Shown here piece after piece: positions 8,970 to 18,492 of a stretch of 33,130 nt of DNA. Below the pieces are notes generated by a model. The model saw nothing but the letters and a program-made list of their open reading frames with translations. It was not told where the DNA came from and did no database searches. Both the position numbers and the translations under genes were made by a program. The DNA is from Methanothermococcus okinawensis. GTDB taxonomy: Archaea > AGJL01 > Methanococci > Methanococcales > Methanococcaceae. Positions within the stretch are counted from its first letter, which is position 1. Every line of letters starts with the position of its first letter. Where the stretch lies: positions 1 to 33,130 of the forward strand of contig DQUI01000066.1 of the NCBI GenBank assembly GCA_015662355.1. Direction: 5' to 3'.

Positions 8970-9734
8970 TTAAATATTTAGATTAAATAACTCCCTGGCG
9001 TTTATATGGGACACTCGTTCAATAACCTCCTCTTCTATCCCCTCTATCTTCATCCTTAAAACTGTCCTTGGTACAGCGAGTATATCAGAGGGTGCTGAAG
9101 AGGAGTCACTGTTTAGGAGAAATCTGTCTCCTCCGTACTCCTTAACTATTTCCACAGCCTCTTCAGGGGTTAACTTATTAGGTTGTACAGTGAGCCCCAT
9201 GTACATCTCCCTGTCGTATATCTGTGGAACTATTCTCCTGTTACAGTGATCTATCACTATCCTCCTCTCCATCTCCCTCTTTAAATCTAAGCTATCTATA
9301 ACCTCCAGTATAGTTTTTGTAACCTCCTCCTTCCTTCTCCTAGGTGTATGAACAACTGCCCCTAAGTTCAACTCCTGGGCTATCAACAACTGTCTCTCGA
9401 AAACCTCTATCTCCTCTTTATTACCTTTCTCCAGACCTATCTCTCCTACCCCTACTACATGTTCATTCTTTAGATACTCCCTCAACATACTGTAATTTAC
9501 ATCTGGAGGTATCATCCTAGGGTGAATACCTAGACAGAGGAATAACTTTAAACCGTTTTTCTTTGCCCTCTCAACCTCCCCCTCTATAAGCCTGTCAAAG
9601 TGGGCCCTAAGTATGTCCATAGAGTAGGGTTTCAAGGGATCGTGGGCCAGTGTAATTACTCCCTCTAAGGAGAGGGCCATCCTCTCAAAGTCTTCGTAGG
9701 GTCTTGTATCTGAGTGAATATGGGTGTCTATCAT
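8970..9734 (-). CDS. TatD-like metal-dependent hydrolase
   Basis: An amidohydrolase-fold protein of about 254 residues. It begins MIDTHIHSD, the HxH metal site of TatD-type enzymes, and has [21 protein letters not shown] (bridging glutamate), VVHTPRR, IDHCN and LLNSDSSS (final aspartate). This set matches the archaeal COG1099 group of TatD-related enzymes, which are annotated only broadly as metal-dependent hydrolases or nucleases. The ORF track begins at GTG 9743, but that codon overlaps the SD GAGGTGAT, so the ATG at 9734 four nt later is the better start. It lies between the methylthiotransferase gene and secF on the same strand. The substrate is not evident. Confidence 0.88.
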   Translation of the reverse strand: MIDTHIHSDTRPYEDFERMALSLEGVITLAHDPLKPYSMDILRAHFDRLIEGEVERAKKNGLKLFLCLGIHPRMIPPDVNYSMLREYLKNEHVVGVGEIGLEKGNKEEIEVFERQLLIAQELNLGAVVHTPRRRKEEVTKTILEVIDSLDLKREMERRIVIDHCNRRIVPQIYDREMYMGLTVQPNKLTPEEAVEIVKEYGGDRFLLNSDSSSAPSDILAVPRTVLRMKIEGIEEEVIERVSHINARELFNLNI

Positions 9735-9758
9735 TGCTATCACCTCTTATCCTTTTAA

Positions 9759-11024
9759 CTAAGAGATTTGAACTTCCCCAAATAATCCAAAGGTTTTAGC
9801 ATCTGTTATCTTTACATCTACAAAATCTCCAACCTTTAAATCTTCCTCCCAGTTAAACTTCACCACCTTACAGTTGTGGGCAATACCTTTTCCCCTCTCA
9901 GTAACAAGTACCCTGAGAGTTTTACCTATGTACTTCCTGTTGTTCTCATAACTTAGCTCTCTCCTTAACTTATCTAAGATCCTCGATCTCCTCTTTCTTA
10001 TCTTTGTGTCTATCTGTTTCATCCTGGCAGCTGCTGTATGTCTCCTTGGGGTATATTTAGCTCCGTGGATATAGTCAGGTTTTATCTTCCTCAGTACCTC
10101 CAGTGTATTCTCAAAGCTCTCCTCATCCTCTGTAGGGAATCCTACGATTATATCTGTGTTAAAGTTGAGGTCCTTCACCTTTCTCCTGAACTCCTTAACT
10201 ATCTCTATAAAGTCGTCCACTGTATACTCCCTGTTCATGTCCCTTAATACCTTGTCGTCTCCACTTTGAAGAGGGAGATGTAGGAACTTTGCCACCTTAT
10301 CACTTCTATAGCACTCCAAGAGATGATCTATGATTTCAGGGACATTCTTGGCGTGCATCATCCCAATTCTCATGGTATATTTACCTTCAACTGAGGAGAT
10401 AATATCCTCCAGTAGATCTGGGAGGGTGTATCCCCTGTCAAATCCGTAGCATGCAGTATCCTGGGCTGTAATAAGTATATGTTTTACACCACCCTCTACA
10501 TACTCCTTCGCCTTTTTAACTAGGAGATCTCTGTCGTAGGAGAGGAGATCACCTCGGGCAACCTTAACTATACAGTATGTACATCTTCCTACACATCCCT
10601 CGGCAATGGGAAGGGGCATAATTAAGCCCTCAGGTTTTAAGTATTTTAACTTGTCATTTATATTTAGATAGGGAGGTGGAGTTATCTCCCTATCTCTAAA
10701 GTATCTATATATTATCTCTCCACTTAAATGGGCCTCTCTAGGCATTATAAGGAGATCAGCCCTATCTATCACCTTCTCCCTTAGAGCCTTTGGCATACAC
10801 CCTGCAACTACAACCTTTTTATTTAGAGATCTGAAGTAATCTATCCTGGAGATCATCCTGTTCTCAGTTTCCAACCTAACTACACAGGTGTTAATAACTA
10901 CAACATCTGCATCCTCTAACTTATCCACTATCTGAAAATCTTTAAATGATTTCAAGGTGTTTCTTATAATTCTAGTATCTGCAGTGTTAAGGGTACACCC
11001 GTAACCCTCTATATAGATCTTCAT
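9759..11024 (-). CDS. tRNA t6A37 methylthiotransferase (MtaB/CDKAL1 type)
   Basis: This radical SAM enzyme converts t6A at tRNA position 37 to ms2t6A. The 421-residue protein has an N-terminal UPF0004 domain with three cysteines (GYGCTLNTAD, INTCVV, AGCMP) for one [4Fe-4S] cluster, the radical SAM motif CVGRCTYC for the second, LPLQSGDD and DIIVGFPTEDEESF as in the MiaB family, and a C-terminal TRAM domain (about 360-420). Archaeal members of this size belong to the CDKAL1/eMtaB branch. The ATG follows AAGGTGAT. The Sua5 gene at 26.1 kb makes the precursor of the same t6A modification. It is divergent from argF. Confidence 0.92.
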   Translation of the reverse strand: MKIYIEGYGCTLNTADTRIIRNTLKSFKDFQIVDKLEDADVVVINTCVVRLETENRMISRIDYFRSLNKKVVVAGCMPKALREKVIDRADLLIMPREAHLSGEIIYRYFRDREITPPPYLNINDKLKYLKPEGLIMPLPIAEGCVGRCTYCIVKVARGDLLSYDRDLLVKKAKEYVEGGVKHILITAQDTACYGFDRGYTLPDLLEDIISSVEGKYTMRIGMMHAKNVPEIIDHLLECYRSDKVAKFLHLPLQSGDDKVLRDMNREYTVDDFIEIVKEFRRKVKDLNFNTDIIVGFPTEDEESFENTLEVLRKIKPDYIHGAKYTPRRHTAAARMKQIDTKIRKRRSRILDKLRRELSYENNRKYIGKTLRVLVTERGKGIAHNCKVVKFNWEEDLKVGDFVDVKITDAKTFGLFGEVQIS

Positions 11025-11166
11025 AGGTTATCACCTTGTAAATTTTATAAAAGAGCCATTAATTTCCCTTGAAGTGTAAATTTTTATTTTTATATAGGAT
11101 TAAAAAGATAAATATAACCCCTTTTAATTTAGGGACTATTCCCCTATAGATAGAAGAGGTGATCCT
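11025..11166. promoter_or_regulatory. Divergent promoter region, methylthiotransferase / argF
   Basis: This 142-nt AT-rich gap holds TATA-like stretches for each direction: ttttatataggat at about 11089-11101 toward argF and, read on the minus strand, cttttataaaattt at about 11041-11054. The argF SD (GAGGTGAT) is 3 nt before its ATG. No arginine-responsive operator was recognised. Confidence 0.4.
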
Positions 11167-12087
11167 ATGCATTTACTAACACTCTATCAGTTGGAGAGGG
11201 AGGATGTTTTCCATATTATAGAGGACGCTATCTACTTTAAAAAACATAGGGGAGAGGAGGATCCTATATTAAGGGGTAAAACAATAGCCATGATATTTGA
11301 GAGCCCCTCTACAAGGACTAGGATAAGCTTCGACATAGCAATAAGGGAGTTAGGAGGGCATCCCCTAGTACTAAATGCAGGGGAAACTCATCTGGGGAAG
11401 AAGGAGAGTATAAAGGATACTGCCAGGGTGCTAAGTAGATACGTCCATGGTGTTGTTGCAAGGGTAAAGGATCACAGGGTTTTAGAGGAGTTGGCAGAGT
11501 ATGGAAGTGTCCCTGTTATCAACGCCCTAAGTAACCTCTCCCACCCCTGTCAGATACTTGCAGATCTCCTAACTATATACGAGTACAAAGGTAGATTTAA
11601 AGGACTTAAACTCTCCTTCCTTGGAGACGGGAACAACGTATGTAACTCCCTGATGATAGGAGGAGCCCTAGTTGGAATGGACGTATATGTAGCTACCCCA
11701 AGGGGCTATGAGCCAAATGGAATGTTTGTAAAAAAGAGTTATGAGATTATAGAGAAATACGGAGAGGGTAGTTTAACACTGACTAACGATCCTATAGAGG
11801 CTGTCAAGGATGCAGACATAATATACACAGACGTGTGGATAAGTATGAGTGATAGAAATAAGAGTTTAGAGGAGGTTAAGAAGATATTCCCCCCCTATCA
11901 AGTTAACGGGGAACTCCTAAGTTATGCAAAGGATGACGTTATTGTAATGCACTGTCTCCCTGCAACTAGAGGTATGGAGATTACAGATGAGGTAATAGAT
12001 GGGAAACACTCTGTAGTATACGACGAGGCAGAGAACAGGCTCCACGTACAGAAGGCAATATTCAAGTATATCTACGCCAGGGATTAA
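11167..12087 (+). CDS. argF: Ornithine carbamoyltransferase
   Basis: Catalyses carbamoyl phosphate plus ornithine to citrulline in arginine synthesis. The 306-residue protein shows the carbamoyl-phosphate loop [11 protein letters not shown] (STRTR at about 48-52), the conserved HPCQ element in [25 protein letters not shown], and the ornithine-loop motif HCLPATRG near residue 268, which separates OTCases from aspartate carbamoyltransferases. Length is typical. The ATG is 3 nt after GAGGTGAT. It is monocistronic and convergent with sepF (6-nt gap); the AAAATTTTTTA between the two stops could serve both as a T-rich terminator. Confidence 0.97.
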   Translation: MHLLTLYQLEREDVFHIIEDAIYFKKHRGEEDPILRGKTIAMIFESPSTRTRISFDIAIRELGGHPLVLNAGETHLGKKESIKDTARVLSRYVHGVVARVKDHRVLEELAEYGSVPVINALSNLSHPCQILADLLTIYEYKGRFKGLKLSFLGDGNNVCNSLMIGGALVGMDVYVATPRGYEPNGMFVKKSYEIIEKYGEGSLTLTNDPIEAVKDADIIYTDVWISMSDRNKSLEEVKKIFPPYQVNGELLSYAKDDVIVMHCLPATRGMEITDEVIDGKHSVVYDEAENRLHVQKAIFKYIYARD

Positions 12088-12093
12088 AATTTT

Positions 12094-12504
12094 TTACTCA
12101 GGTTTTTCCTCCTCCTTCTCCCTAACAGCCTTTTCAATTACTACGTTTCTAGGTAGTACTAATATCTTGTTGTTACATACTCTAACTATCTTCCCCCCTA
12201 TCTTCACAGTTTCGTCCCTTAGATACTTAATAACACTGAGGTAATTCTCGTCTAACTCCCTCTCTAGATCTCTAGTATTTGCAATTACTATACACCCGTT
12301 CTCCACCCAGACCAATATCTCGTTGGCGTCCTTACGATTCTCCAGATCTAAGACCTTTATCCTAATAGTATCTTCCTCCTCCTCTACATCTTCTACGTCT
12401 AGTTCTATATACTTTTCAACAGTTAAGATACCACTGTTATGATTTCTAAATTCTTCCTTTTCCTCCTCCCCTTTAAGGAGTTTCAGGAGAGATTTAAATA
12501 CCAT
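12094..12504 (-). CDS. sepF: Archaeal SepF, cell-division protein
   Basis: Archaeal SepF (PF04472, former DUF552) anchors FtsZ to the membrane. The 136-residue protein begins MVFKSLLKLLKG, which can form the amphipathic membrane-binding helix, followed by an acidic linker and the conserved core: VEKYIELDV, GCIVIANTRDLER, DENYLSVIKYLRDE, KIGGKIVRV and LVLPRNVVIEK. This pattern matches archaeal SepF closely. The ATG is 3 nt after GGTGAG. The upstream GTPase gene ends 4 nt before, on the same strand, so the two are probably co-translated. Other Z-ring genes (ftsZ) are not in the window. Confidence 0.9.
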   Translation of the reverse strand: MVFKSLLKLLKGEEEKEEFRNHNSGILTVEKYIELDVEDVEEEEDTIRIKVLDLENRKDANEILVWVENGCIVIANTRDLERELDENYLSVIKYLRDETVKIGGKIVRVCNNKILVLPRNVVIEKAVREKEEEKPE

Positions 12505-12508
12505 GCCC

Positions 12509-13099
12509 TCACCATCTCTTTACATCAATATTTTTTAGGATATGGATAATAGCCTCTATTAGCTCAGCTATTCCCTCGTAGGTCACTGCCGATGTGAAGA
12601 TACACCTGTTGTTCAACCTGTCCTCTACGTACCTCTTCAACTCCTCCCTCCTCCTGGCGTCCAATAGATCACATTTGTTTATCACTACAACAATAGGTTT
12701 TTGGCAGCGGAATTTAAGGTTGTGATGTATCTTCTCAAAGCTTTTAAGTAGCCCCCTCTCCCCATCTATAACGTGGATAATAAGGTTTGCATCCTCTATC
12801 TCCTTGTAGGTCCGCTCCAACACCTTTCCAACCATTACTGGGGATCTCTTCTCCCCTGAAAAGAGTCCCCCTAGATCTACAAATATTACATCTACTATCT
12901 TTGGACGTCTCTTAGATCTACCGTACTTCAACCTCCCCCAGAACTTCCTAATAGGGTTCTTAGTAGTACCTCCTACCTCAGAAACTCTGGATATGTTCCT
13001 GCCAAAGATAGCATTTATCAGTGCAGATTTCCCCGAGTTCTCTGGCCCTATCATTACAACCTTGAATCTATTTTTTCCATCTCCCTCTTCCATGTTCAT
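12509..13099 (-). CDS. Small GTPase of the TRAFAC (Era/Der-like) class
   Basis: A 196-residue single-domain GTPase: G1 GPENSGKSALIN, a G2 threonine pair in GGTTKNP, G3 DLGG, G4 NKCD and G5 SA (TSAVTYEG). No KH, zinc or other extra domain follows, unlike Era or Der. It has a short basic insert (KYGRSKRRPK) before G3. Archaea have orphan GTPases of this type with no established function. The gene lies 26 nt after rtcB and 4 nt before sepF on the same strand. The SD is weak (GAGTTAAAAG); ATG 13099 and ATG 13093 are both possible starts. A link to cell division through sepF is only inferred from linkage. Confidence 0.85.
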   Translation of the reverse strand: MNMEEGDGKNRFKVVMIGPENSGKSALINAIFGRNISRVSEVGGTTKNPIRKFWGRLKYGRSKRRPKIVDVIFVDLGGLFSGEKRSPVMVGKVLERTYKEIEDANLIIHVIDGERGLLKSFEKIHHNLKFRCQKPIVVVINKCDLLDARRREELKRYVEDRLNNRCIFTSAVTYEGIAELIEAIIHILKNIDVKRW

Positions 13100-13125
13100 C
13101 TTTTAACTCTCTTTATTATTTATTT

Positions 13126-14568
13126 TTAACCTTTAATTACACCTAGAGGTTTCATTCTAGAAACCTTTTTAGATATACCTGCATTATGGACAGTGTCTGC
13201 TATAATGTCAATATCTTTATAGGCCTCTGGGCACTCCTCTGCAAGGACACCTCTCGAGTCTGCCATAACGTAGATACCCATGTTCTCCAACTTATCCTTA
13301 ATCTCTTTAGAACTGTAGATCTTCAGGGCCTTGGCCCTACTAAGTACCCTCCCTGCTCCATGGGCAGTGGATCCAAATGTCTCCCTCATAGCCCTCTCTG
13401 TACCGTGCATTAGATAGGATGCACTGCCCATATCCCCTGGGAGTATAACAGGCTGGCCAACACTGGCATACTTTCCAGGTATCTCCTCAGAACCTGGACC
13501 AAAGGATCTTGTAGCTCCCTTCCTATGTACTATCACCTTCTTCAACTTACTGTTTACCCTGTGTATCTCTCTCTTTGCTATGTTGTGGGCTACGTCGTAG
13601 ATAATGTCCATCTCCAGATCCTCTGCAGGTATTCTCAGTACATCCTCGAAGCTCTCCCTTACCCAGTGGGTTATAATTTGTCTATTTGCCCAGGCGTAAT
13701 TTGCACCACAGTTCATAGCTTTAAAGTATTTCATACCCTCCTCTGAGGTTATGGGAGCACAGGCCAGCTGTCTATCTGGTAGTTTTATGTTGTATTTCTT
13801 AGCAGCCTTCTCCATATATCTAAGATAATCTGCACATATCTGATGACCTAATCCCCTTGAACCACTGTGGATCATTATTAAGACCTGATCCTTTTCAACC
13901 CCGTATACCTTTGCAGCCCTCTCGTCAAATATCCTATCTACGTACTGAATCTCTAAGAAGTGATTACCACTACCTAAGGTACCTAACTGAGGGAGCCCTC
14001 TCTTCTTGGCACTGTCAGAGACTAGGGAGGCGTCAGCTTCCCTTATACATCCGTTGTCCTCTATATATTTAACGTCCCTCTTCCATCCGTAGCCGTTCTC
14101 AATTGCCCAGTAGGCTCCTTCCTCCAGTACCTGGTCTATCTCATTTTTACTTAACCTTATCTTTCCCTTACTACCTAGACCTGAAGGTATGTTTTTAAAG
14201 AGGGTCTTTACTAGCTCCTTTATGTAAGGTTGAATCTCCTCCCTTGTAATATTTGTCTTTATAAGTCTAACACCACAGTTTATATCGAAACCTACACCTC
14301 CTGGACTAATAACACCCTTCTTCTCATCAAAGGCTGCAACTCCACCTATACAGAAACCATAACCGTAGTGACAATCTGGCATGGCAAGGGAGTACTTCTG
14401 GATTCCTGGGAGACAGGCTACATTTGCCACCTGCTCTAGAACCTCCCTCTCCAAATGTTTAACAAGTTCATCATTAAGGTACAACCTCCCAGGAACTCTC
14501 ATACACTCCTTATAGCCCTTTGGCAGTTCCCAGACGTAATCATCTACTTTGATCAGTATGTCCTCCAA
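13126..14568 (-). CDS. rtcB: tRNA-splicing ligase RtcB
   Basis: The GTP- and Mn2+-dependent RNA ligase joining tRNA exon halves after intron excision by sealing 2',3'-cyclic phosphate with 5'-OH ends. The 480-residue protein has all family motifs: [32 protein letters not shown] (metal-binding Asp and Cys), [39 protein letters not shown] and HGAGR, which holds the guanylylated histidine. There is no intein. The start is TTG 14568-14566, with AAGGTGAT 3 nt upstream; no ATG is near. The usual partner archease is not adjacent. It is followed by the GTPase and sepF genes in the same direction. Confidence 0.97.
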   Translation of the reverse strand: MEDILIKVDDYVWELPKGYKECMRVPGRLYLNDELVKHLEREVLEQVANVACLPGIQKYSLAMPDCHYGYGFCIGGVAAFDEKKGVISPGGVGFDINCGVRLIKTNITREEIQPYIKELVKTLFKNIPSGLGSKGKIRLSKNEIDQVLEEGAYWAIENGYGWKRDVKYIEDNGCIREADASLVSDSAKKRGLPQLGTLGSGNHFLEIQYVDRIFDERAAKVYGVEKDQVLIMIHSGSRGLGHQICADYLRYMEKAAKKYNIKLPDRQLACAPITSEEGMKYFKAMNCGANYAWANRQIITHWVRESFEDVLRIPAEDLEMDIIYDVAHNIAKREIHRVNSKLKKVIVHRKGATRSFGPGSEEIPGKYASVGQPVILPGDMGSASYLMHGTERAMRETFGSTAHGAGRVLSRAKALKIYSSKEIKDKLENMGIYVMADSRGVLAEECPEAYKDIDIIADTVHNAGISKKVSRMKPLGVIKG

Positions 14569-14641
14569 ATTATCACCTTAAAAGATTTTTAAGTTAATAG
14601 TAGTACTCCTCTACAAGCCACAGGATGTTATATCTCTTTCT

Positions 14642-14912
14642 CTACTGAAGTATCATATCCAGTATAGGATATAACTCTTCCTCTTCAAAATAGGAGGGGC
14701 GGATAGTATCTCCTCATCCCTGGAGTTTTTTAAAAACCTGTTCTTCAGAAATGATTTAAATGTGTAAATATTCTTCCTCTCGTAGAGGATAAGTTTTAAA
14801 ATAGAGCTACATTCCTCTAGAAGGTTATCCTCCCTTCCTATAACAACATCCCATAGGCTAAATTCTGTAACAATATCTTTTAACATCTCCAGGATCTTCT
14901 CCCTAGGCTCAT
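14642..14912 (-). pseudogene. Probable frameshifted small gene between rtcB and gltB1
   Basis: The stretch of about 447 nt between rtcB and gltB1 holds minus-strand coding-like sequence in three successive frames. An ATG at 14912 sits 5 nt after the good SD AAGGAGAT but its frame stops after ten codons. The next frame gives the 77-aa ORF of the track (EFSLWDVVIGREDNLLEEC, then FKSFLKNRFLKN); its own ATG at 14886 has no properly spaced SD. Near 14700 a third frame carries an acidic, plausible C-terminus (SYFEEEELYPILDMILQ) ending at TAG 14644-14642. Two single-base deletions would explain this, so I suspect a decayed gene or sequencing errors. The protein family is not recognised. The 77-aa ORF alone (14653-14886) is the conservative alternative. 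Confidence 0.4.
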
Positions 14913-15015
14913 TCTTTATCTCCTTCCCCTCTCTATGTTGTATATTCTTTCAAAATAAATAATTTTTTATAGTAATTAACTCTACTCTTTTTTATTCATA
15001 ACTGGAGGGTTTACT

Positions 15016-16098
15016 ATGTGCGGTATTATCGGATTTATTAGTAGAAAGAAGAGAATGATAAAGGGAGATAAGATAGCAATAGCGCTAGACAGTTTAAAGG
15101 AGAGAGGTAACGGACAAGGTTCAGGATACGTTGGTTATGGGATCTATCCAGATTACGCGGACTGCTACGCCTTACATGTATTCCTAAGGAACACCCCTAC
15201 ATACCACAAGATAATAGACAGGGTTAAAAGTATCCTAGGGTTGTATGGAGTTGTTGTGAAAGATGAAGAGATCCCTGTAAAGGAGGGGGTCTTGAAAAAA
15301 GAGTTTATCCCCTGGAGGTTTTTCTATCGCTTCCACGACTCCTACAGGGATATGGAGAACGATCTAATGGTAAACATAGTAATGGAGATAAACGACAAGG
15401 TAGACGGGGCCTTTGTATTCTCCAGTGGTAAAAACCTAGGGGTCTTTAAGGCTACAGGGTGGCCTATGGAGGTGGCAGAGTTCTACAGGTTAGAGGAGTA
15501 CGAAGGTTATATGTGGTTAGGTCATGCTAGATATCCTACAAACACGAGAGGTTGGTGGGGAGGTGCCCATCCCTTCAACATACTTAACTGGTCTGTAGTA
15601 CATAACGGAGAGATAACAAGTTACGGTACAAACAAGAGATACGTGGAGAGCTTTGGTTACAAGTGTAGGATGTATACAGATACAGAGGTTGTAGCCTATA
15701 TCTTCGACCTCCTCATTAGGAAGCATAGGCTGCCTGTGGAGTACGCCCTAAGTGCTATGGCGCCGAAGTTCTGGGACGAGATAGACAGGATGGAGGAGGA
15801 GGAGAGAAGGATACATGAGGCTATAAGGATAACCTACGGCCCAGCAGCTCTCAATGGACCTTTTGCCATAATAGTAGGAACCCATGAGGGTATGGTGTTT
15901 ATGAACGGAGAGATAGAGGAGAACAACACCTTAATTGGATTGACAGACAGGGTGAAACTTAGACCCCTTGTAGCAGCTGAGAAGGACGACCTAGTGTTTG
16001 TATCCAGTGAGGAAGCTGCCATAAGAAGAATATGTCCCGATCTAGACAAGGTAGAGATGCCTGATGCTGGGACTCCTATAATCGTTAGATTAGAGTAA
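15016..16098 (+). CDS. Archaeal glutamate synthase, glutaminase (class II GATase) subunit
   Basis: A 360-residue Ntn-type glutaminase. Catalytic Cys2 follows the initiator in MCGIIGFIS, and [37 protein letters not shown] and YTDTEVVAY are the glutamine-binding and oxyanion elements. It corresponds to the amidotransferase region of bacterial GltB as a stand-alone gene (the GltB1 part of split archaeal glutamate synthase), releasing ammonia from glutamine for the synthase subunit. The ATG follows GGAGGGTTT by 3 nt. It leads a four-gene plus-strand operon, 21 nt before the synthase subunit. PurF also begins with MCG but lacks this gene's long inserts, and no PRPP motif is present here. Confidence 0.9.
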   Translation: MCGIIGFISRKKRMIKGDKIAIALDSLKERGNGQGSGYVGYGIYPDYADCYALHVFLRNTPTYHKIIDRVKSILGLYGVVVKDEEIPVKEGVLKKEFIPWRFFYRFHDSYRDMENDLMVNIVMEINDKVDGAFVFSSGKNLGVFKATGWPMEVAEFYRLEEYEGYMWLGHARYPTNTRGWWGGAHPFNILNWSVVHNGEITSYGTNKRYVESFGYKCRMYTDTEVVAYIFDLLIRKHRLPVEYALSAMAPKFWDEIDRMEEEERRIHEAIRITYGPAALNGPFAIIVGTHEGMVFMNGEIEENNTLIGLTDRVKLRPLVAAEKDDLVFVSSEEAAIRRICPDLDKVEMPDAGTPIIVRLE

Positions 16099-16119
16099 AA
16101 CCACTAGGAGGAGTGTAAG

Positions 16120-17652
16120 ATGATACCCTCAGCAGTTCCACCAAAGTTCAAGGTAGAGATAGATAGAGAAAAATGTATGCTCTGTGGGAGATGTGTAGAG
16201 GAGTGCTCCTGGGGCGTGTATAGGAAGGAGAGAGACAGGATAGTCATATACTCTAACAGGTGTGGAGCCTGTCAGAGATGTGTAGTGATGTGTCCAAGGG
16301 ATGCTATAACTGTAATAGAAAATACAACATGTTGGAGAAGTCATCCCCTCTGGACAATAGAGGTAAGGGAGGATATTATAAATCAGTCTAAAACTGGCCG
16401 TGTACTACTAAGTGCCACTGGAAATGCCAAGGAGTACCCTATATACTTCGATCACATAGTCCTGGACGCCTGTCAGGTGACCAACCCCCCTATAGATCCT
16501 CTAAGGGAACCTATGGAGTTAAGGACCTATATTGGAAAGAAACCGAAGAAGTTAGAGTTTGAATTTGTAGAGGAGGAGGTAGAGGGGAAGAAGATTAAGA
16601 GGGCAAAGTTGAAGACTAAGATAGCACCTAATTTAAAGCTAGAGACCCCTATCATGATAGCCCATATGTCCTACGGGGCTCTATCTCTGAACGCCCACTT
16701 AGCTATGGCAAAGGCTGTTAAAGAGTGTGGAACCTACATGGGTTCTGGAGAGGGGGGACTTCACAGGGCACTCTATCCCTATGCAGATCATATAATTACC
16801 CAGGTGGCAAGTGGTAGATTTGGAGTAGACGTGGACTACTTAAACATAGGGGCTGCAATTGAGATAAAGATAGGACAAGGTGCAAAACCTGGAATAGGAG
16901 GTCATCTACCAGGGGAGAAGGTAACTGCAGAGGTGTCCATGACCAGGATGATCCCTGAAGGTACAGATGCCATATCTCCAGCTCCCCACCACGACATCTA
17001 CTCCATAGAGGATCTTGCACAGTTAGTAAGGAGTTTGAAGGAGGCTACAAGGTGGAAGAAACCTGTCTTTGTAAAGATTGCAGCAGTACATAACGTGGCA
17101 GCTATTGCCAACGGTATTGCAACCTCAGATGCAGATGCAGTGGTAATAGATGGATTTAGGGGAGGTACAGGGGCAGCTCCAAAGGTATTCAGGGATCACG
17201 TGGGAATACCTATAGAGATAGCAATTGCAGCAGTAGACGAGAGACTTAGGGAGGAAGGGGTTAGAAACGAGATAAGTATTATAGCCAGTGGAGGTATTAG
17301 AAGTTCTGCAGATGTATTTAAAGCTATAGCCCTAGGAGCAGATGCTGTCTATATAGGAACTGCAGTTCTAATAGCCCTAGGTTGTAGAGTATGTGGTAGA
17401 TGTTATACAGGACAGTGTGCCTGGGGTATTGCAACTCAAAAGCCTGAGTTAGTCAATAGATTAGATGTGGAGGAGGGTGCAAGAAGGGTGGCAAACCTTA
17501 TAAAGGCCTGGACCTTGGAACTTAAGGAGTTACTTGGGGCAGCAGGGATCAACGCCATAGAGAGTTTAAGGGGGAACAGGGACAGGTTGAGAGGTGTAGG
17601 ATTAAACGAGGTGGAGTTGAAAGCCTTAGGTATTAAACATGCTGGATTCTAA
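16120..17652 (+). CDS. Archaeal glutamate synthase, FMN/Fe-S catalytic subunit
   Basis: Performs reductive amination of 2-oxoglutarate to glutamate. The 510-residue protein has two N-terminal 4Fe-4S motifs (CMLCGRCVEEC and CGACQRCVVMC), then the FMN-binding TIM barrel of GltB: GSGEGGLHRALYPYADH, GQGAKPGIGGHLPGEKV, ISPAPHHDIYSIEDLAQL, GFRGGTGAAP, ASGGIRSSADVFKA and GADAVYIGTA. CRVCGRCYTGQCAWG holds the cysteines for the 3Fe-4S cluster. The fused ferredoxin domain is typical of the archaeal GltB2 form. The ATG has the SD AGGAGGAG. It lies between the glutaminase and GXGXG genes in the same operon. Confidence 0.94.
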   Translation: MIPSAVPPKFKVEIDREKCMLCGRCVEECSWGVYRKERDRIVIYSNRCGACQRCVVMCPRDAITVIENTTCWRSHPLWTIEVREDIINQSKTGRVLLSATGNAKEYPIYFDHIVLDACQVTNPPIDPLREPMELRTYIGKKPKKLEFEFVEEEVEGKKIKRAKLKTKIAPNLKLETPIMIAHMSYGALSLNAHLAMAKAVKECGTYMGSGEGGLHRALYPYADHIITQVASGRFGVDVDYLNIGAAIEIKIGQGAKPGIGGHLPGEKVTAEVSMTRMIPEGTDAISPAPHHDIYSIEDLAQLVRSLKEATRWKKPVFVKIAAVHNVAAIANGIATSDADAVVIDGFRGGTGAAPKVFRDHVGIPIEIAIAAVDERLREEGVRNEISIIASGGIRSSADVFKAIALGADAVYIGTAVLIALGCRVCGRCYTGQCAWGIATQKPELVNRLDVEEGARRVANLIKAWTLELKELLGAAGINAIESLRGNRDRLRGVGLNEVELKALGIKHAGF

Positions 17653-17653
17653 T

Positions 17654-17669
17654 TAAAATAATTATTTTA
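17654..17669. other. 16-bp perfect palindrome between synthase and GXGXG genes
   Basis: TAAAATAATTATTTTA is a perfect palindrome starting 2 nt after the gltB2-like stop and followed by GTTTTT. It could be a weak hairpin plus T-run that lowers downstream expression, an internal promoter element, or a dimeric protein site. AT-only palindromes can also arise by chance. Confidence 0.35.
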
Positions 17670-17687
17670 GTTTTTAAGGTGGAACCT

Positions 17688-18473
17688 ATGGAGAAGGAGG
17701 AGGTAGTAGTAATAGACGCCAAGGATATGGACTACAGGGAGTTAAACGAGAAAATCCGTGAAATACTGGATAAAAATCCTAGTATAAAAAAGATTATATT
17801 AAAAAATGTACTGGGACAGAGATACATAGGAAACGGTATTCGAAAGAGAGATTTAACTATAGAGATCTACGGAGTACCTGGGGGAGACCTTGGGATGTTC
17901 ATGAGTGGTCCTACAATTATAGTCTACGGCAATACAGAGCATGCCCCAGGGAATACTATGGATGACGGTAAGATCATAATCCATGGAAGTGGAGGAGATG
18001 TAACTGGACACTCTATGAGAGGAGGTAAGATATTCGTAAGGGACGATGTAGGTTATAGAAGTGGTATCCATATGAAGGAGTACAGGGATAAGTTTCCAGT
18101 ACTGGTAATAGGAGGTAGGGCTAAGGATTTCCTGGGAGAGTATATGGCTGGTGGTATGATACTGGTGTTAAATATAGATAGGGAGGGGAAAGACCTTGGG
18201 AAGATTAAGGGGAGGATGATAGGGACAGGTATCCATGGGGGATGTATCTATATAAGAGGTAAAGTGGATGAGTTCCAACTTGGTGTGGCAGCAGATATTA
18301 AGGAGTTTACAGAGGAGGACAGAGAAAAGATAAAGGGATACATCCAGGAGTTCTGTAAATACTTCAATCTCTCTGATGATATAAGGGAAAAACTGATAAA
18401 TTCTGAGTATACCAAGATAGCCCCAGTATCTAAGAGACCCTTTGGAAAGTTATACACTCCAGATTTAAGATAA
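17688..18473 (+). CDS. Archaeal glutamate synthase, GXGXG-domain subunit
   Basis: A protein of about 261 residues made mainly of the GXGXG right-handed beta-helix found at the C-terminus of bacterial GltB (also in FwdC). Repeated glycine motifs: GVPGGDLGMFMSG, GNTEHAPGNTMDDGKI, GSGGDVTGHSMRGGKIFVRD, GYRSGIHMKEY, GGRAKDFLGEYMAGG and GTGIHGGCIYIRG. The domain is structural and helps organise the complex and its ammonia channel. The ORF track starts at GTG 17679, but that codon is part of the SD AAGGTGGA, so ATG 17688 is preferred. The neighbours are the synthase subunit upstream and the FrhB-like subunit 19 nt downstream. FwdC identity is excluded by context and length. Confidence 0.9.
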   Translation: MEKEEVVVIDAKDMDYRELNEKIREILDKNPSIKKIILKNVLGQRYIGNGIRKRDLTIEIYGVPGGDLGMFMSGPTIIVYGNTEHAPGNTMDDGKIIIHGSGGDVTGHSMRGGKIFVRDDVGYRSGIHMKEYRDKFPVLVIGGRAKDFLGEYMAGGMILVLNIDREGKDLGKIKGRMIGTGIHGGCIYIRGKVDEFQLGVAADIKEFTEEDREKIKGYIQEFCKYFNLSDDIREKLINSEYTKIAPVSKRPFGKLYTPDLR

Positions 18474-18492
18474 AGGAGAAAAGGTGGAAGGG

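Noticed and set aside
8970-9743. GTG starts given by the track at 9743, 17679 and 18484
   Set aside because: In each case the GTG is part of the Shine-Dalgarno sequence of an ATG a few bases downstream.
14569-15015. Possible tRNA or other structured RNA in the longest gene-poor gap
   Set aside because: No cloverleaf, GC-rich stem set or tRNA-like TTC-arm was found; the content looks like decayed coding sequence.
16120-17652. Possible extra selenoproteins or inteins in Fe-S and replication genes (GltB2-like, RfcL, RtcB)
   Set aside because: All read through without in-frame UGA, have normal lengths and show no intein motifs.
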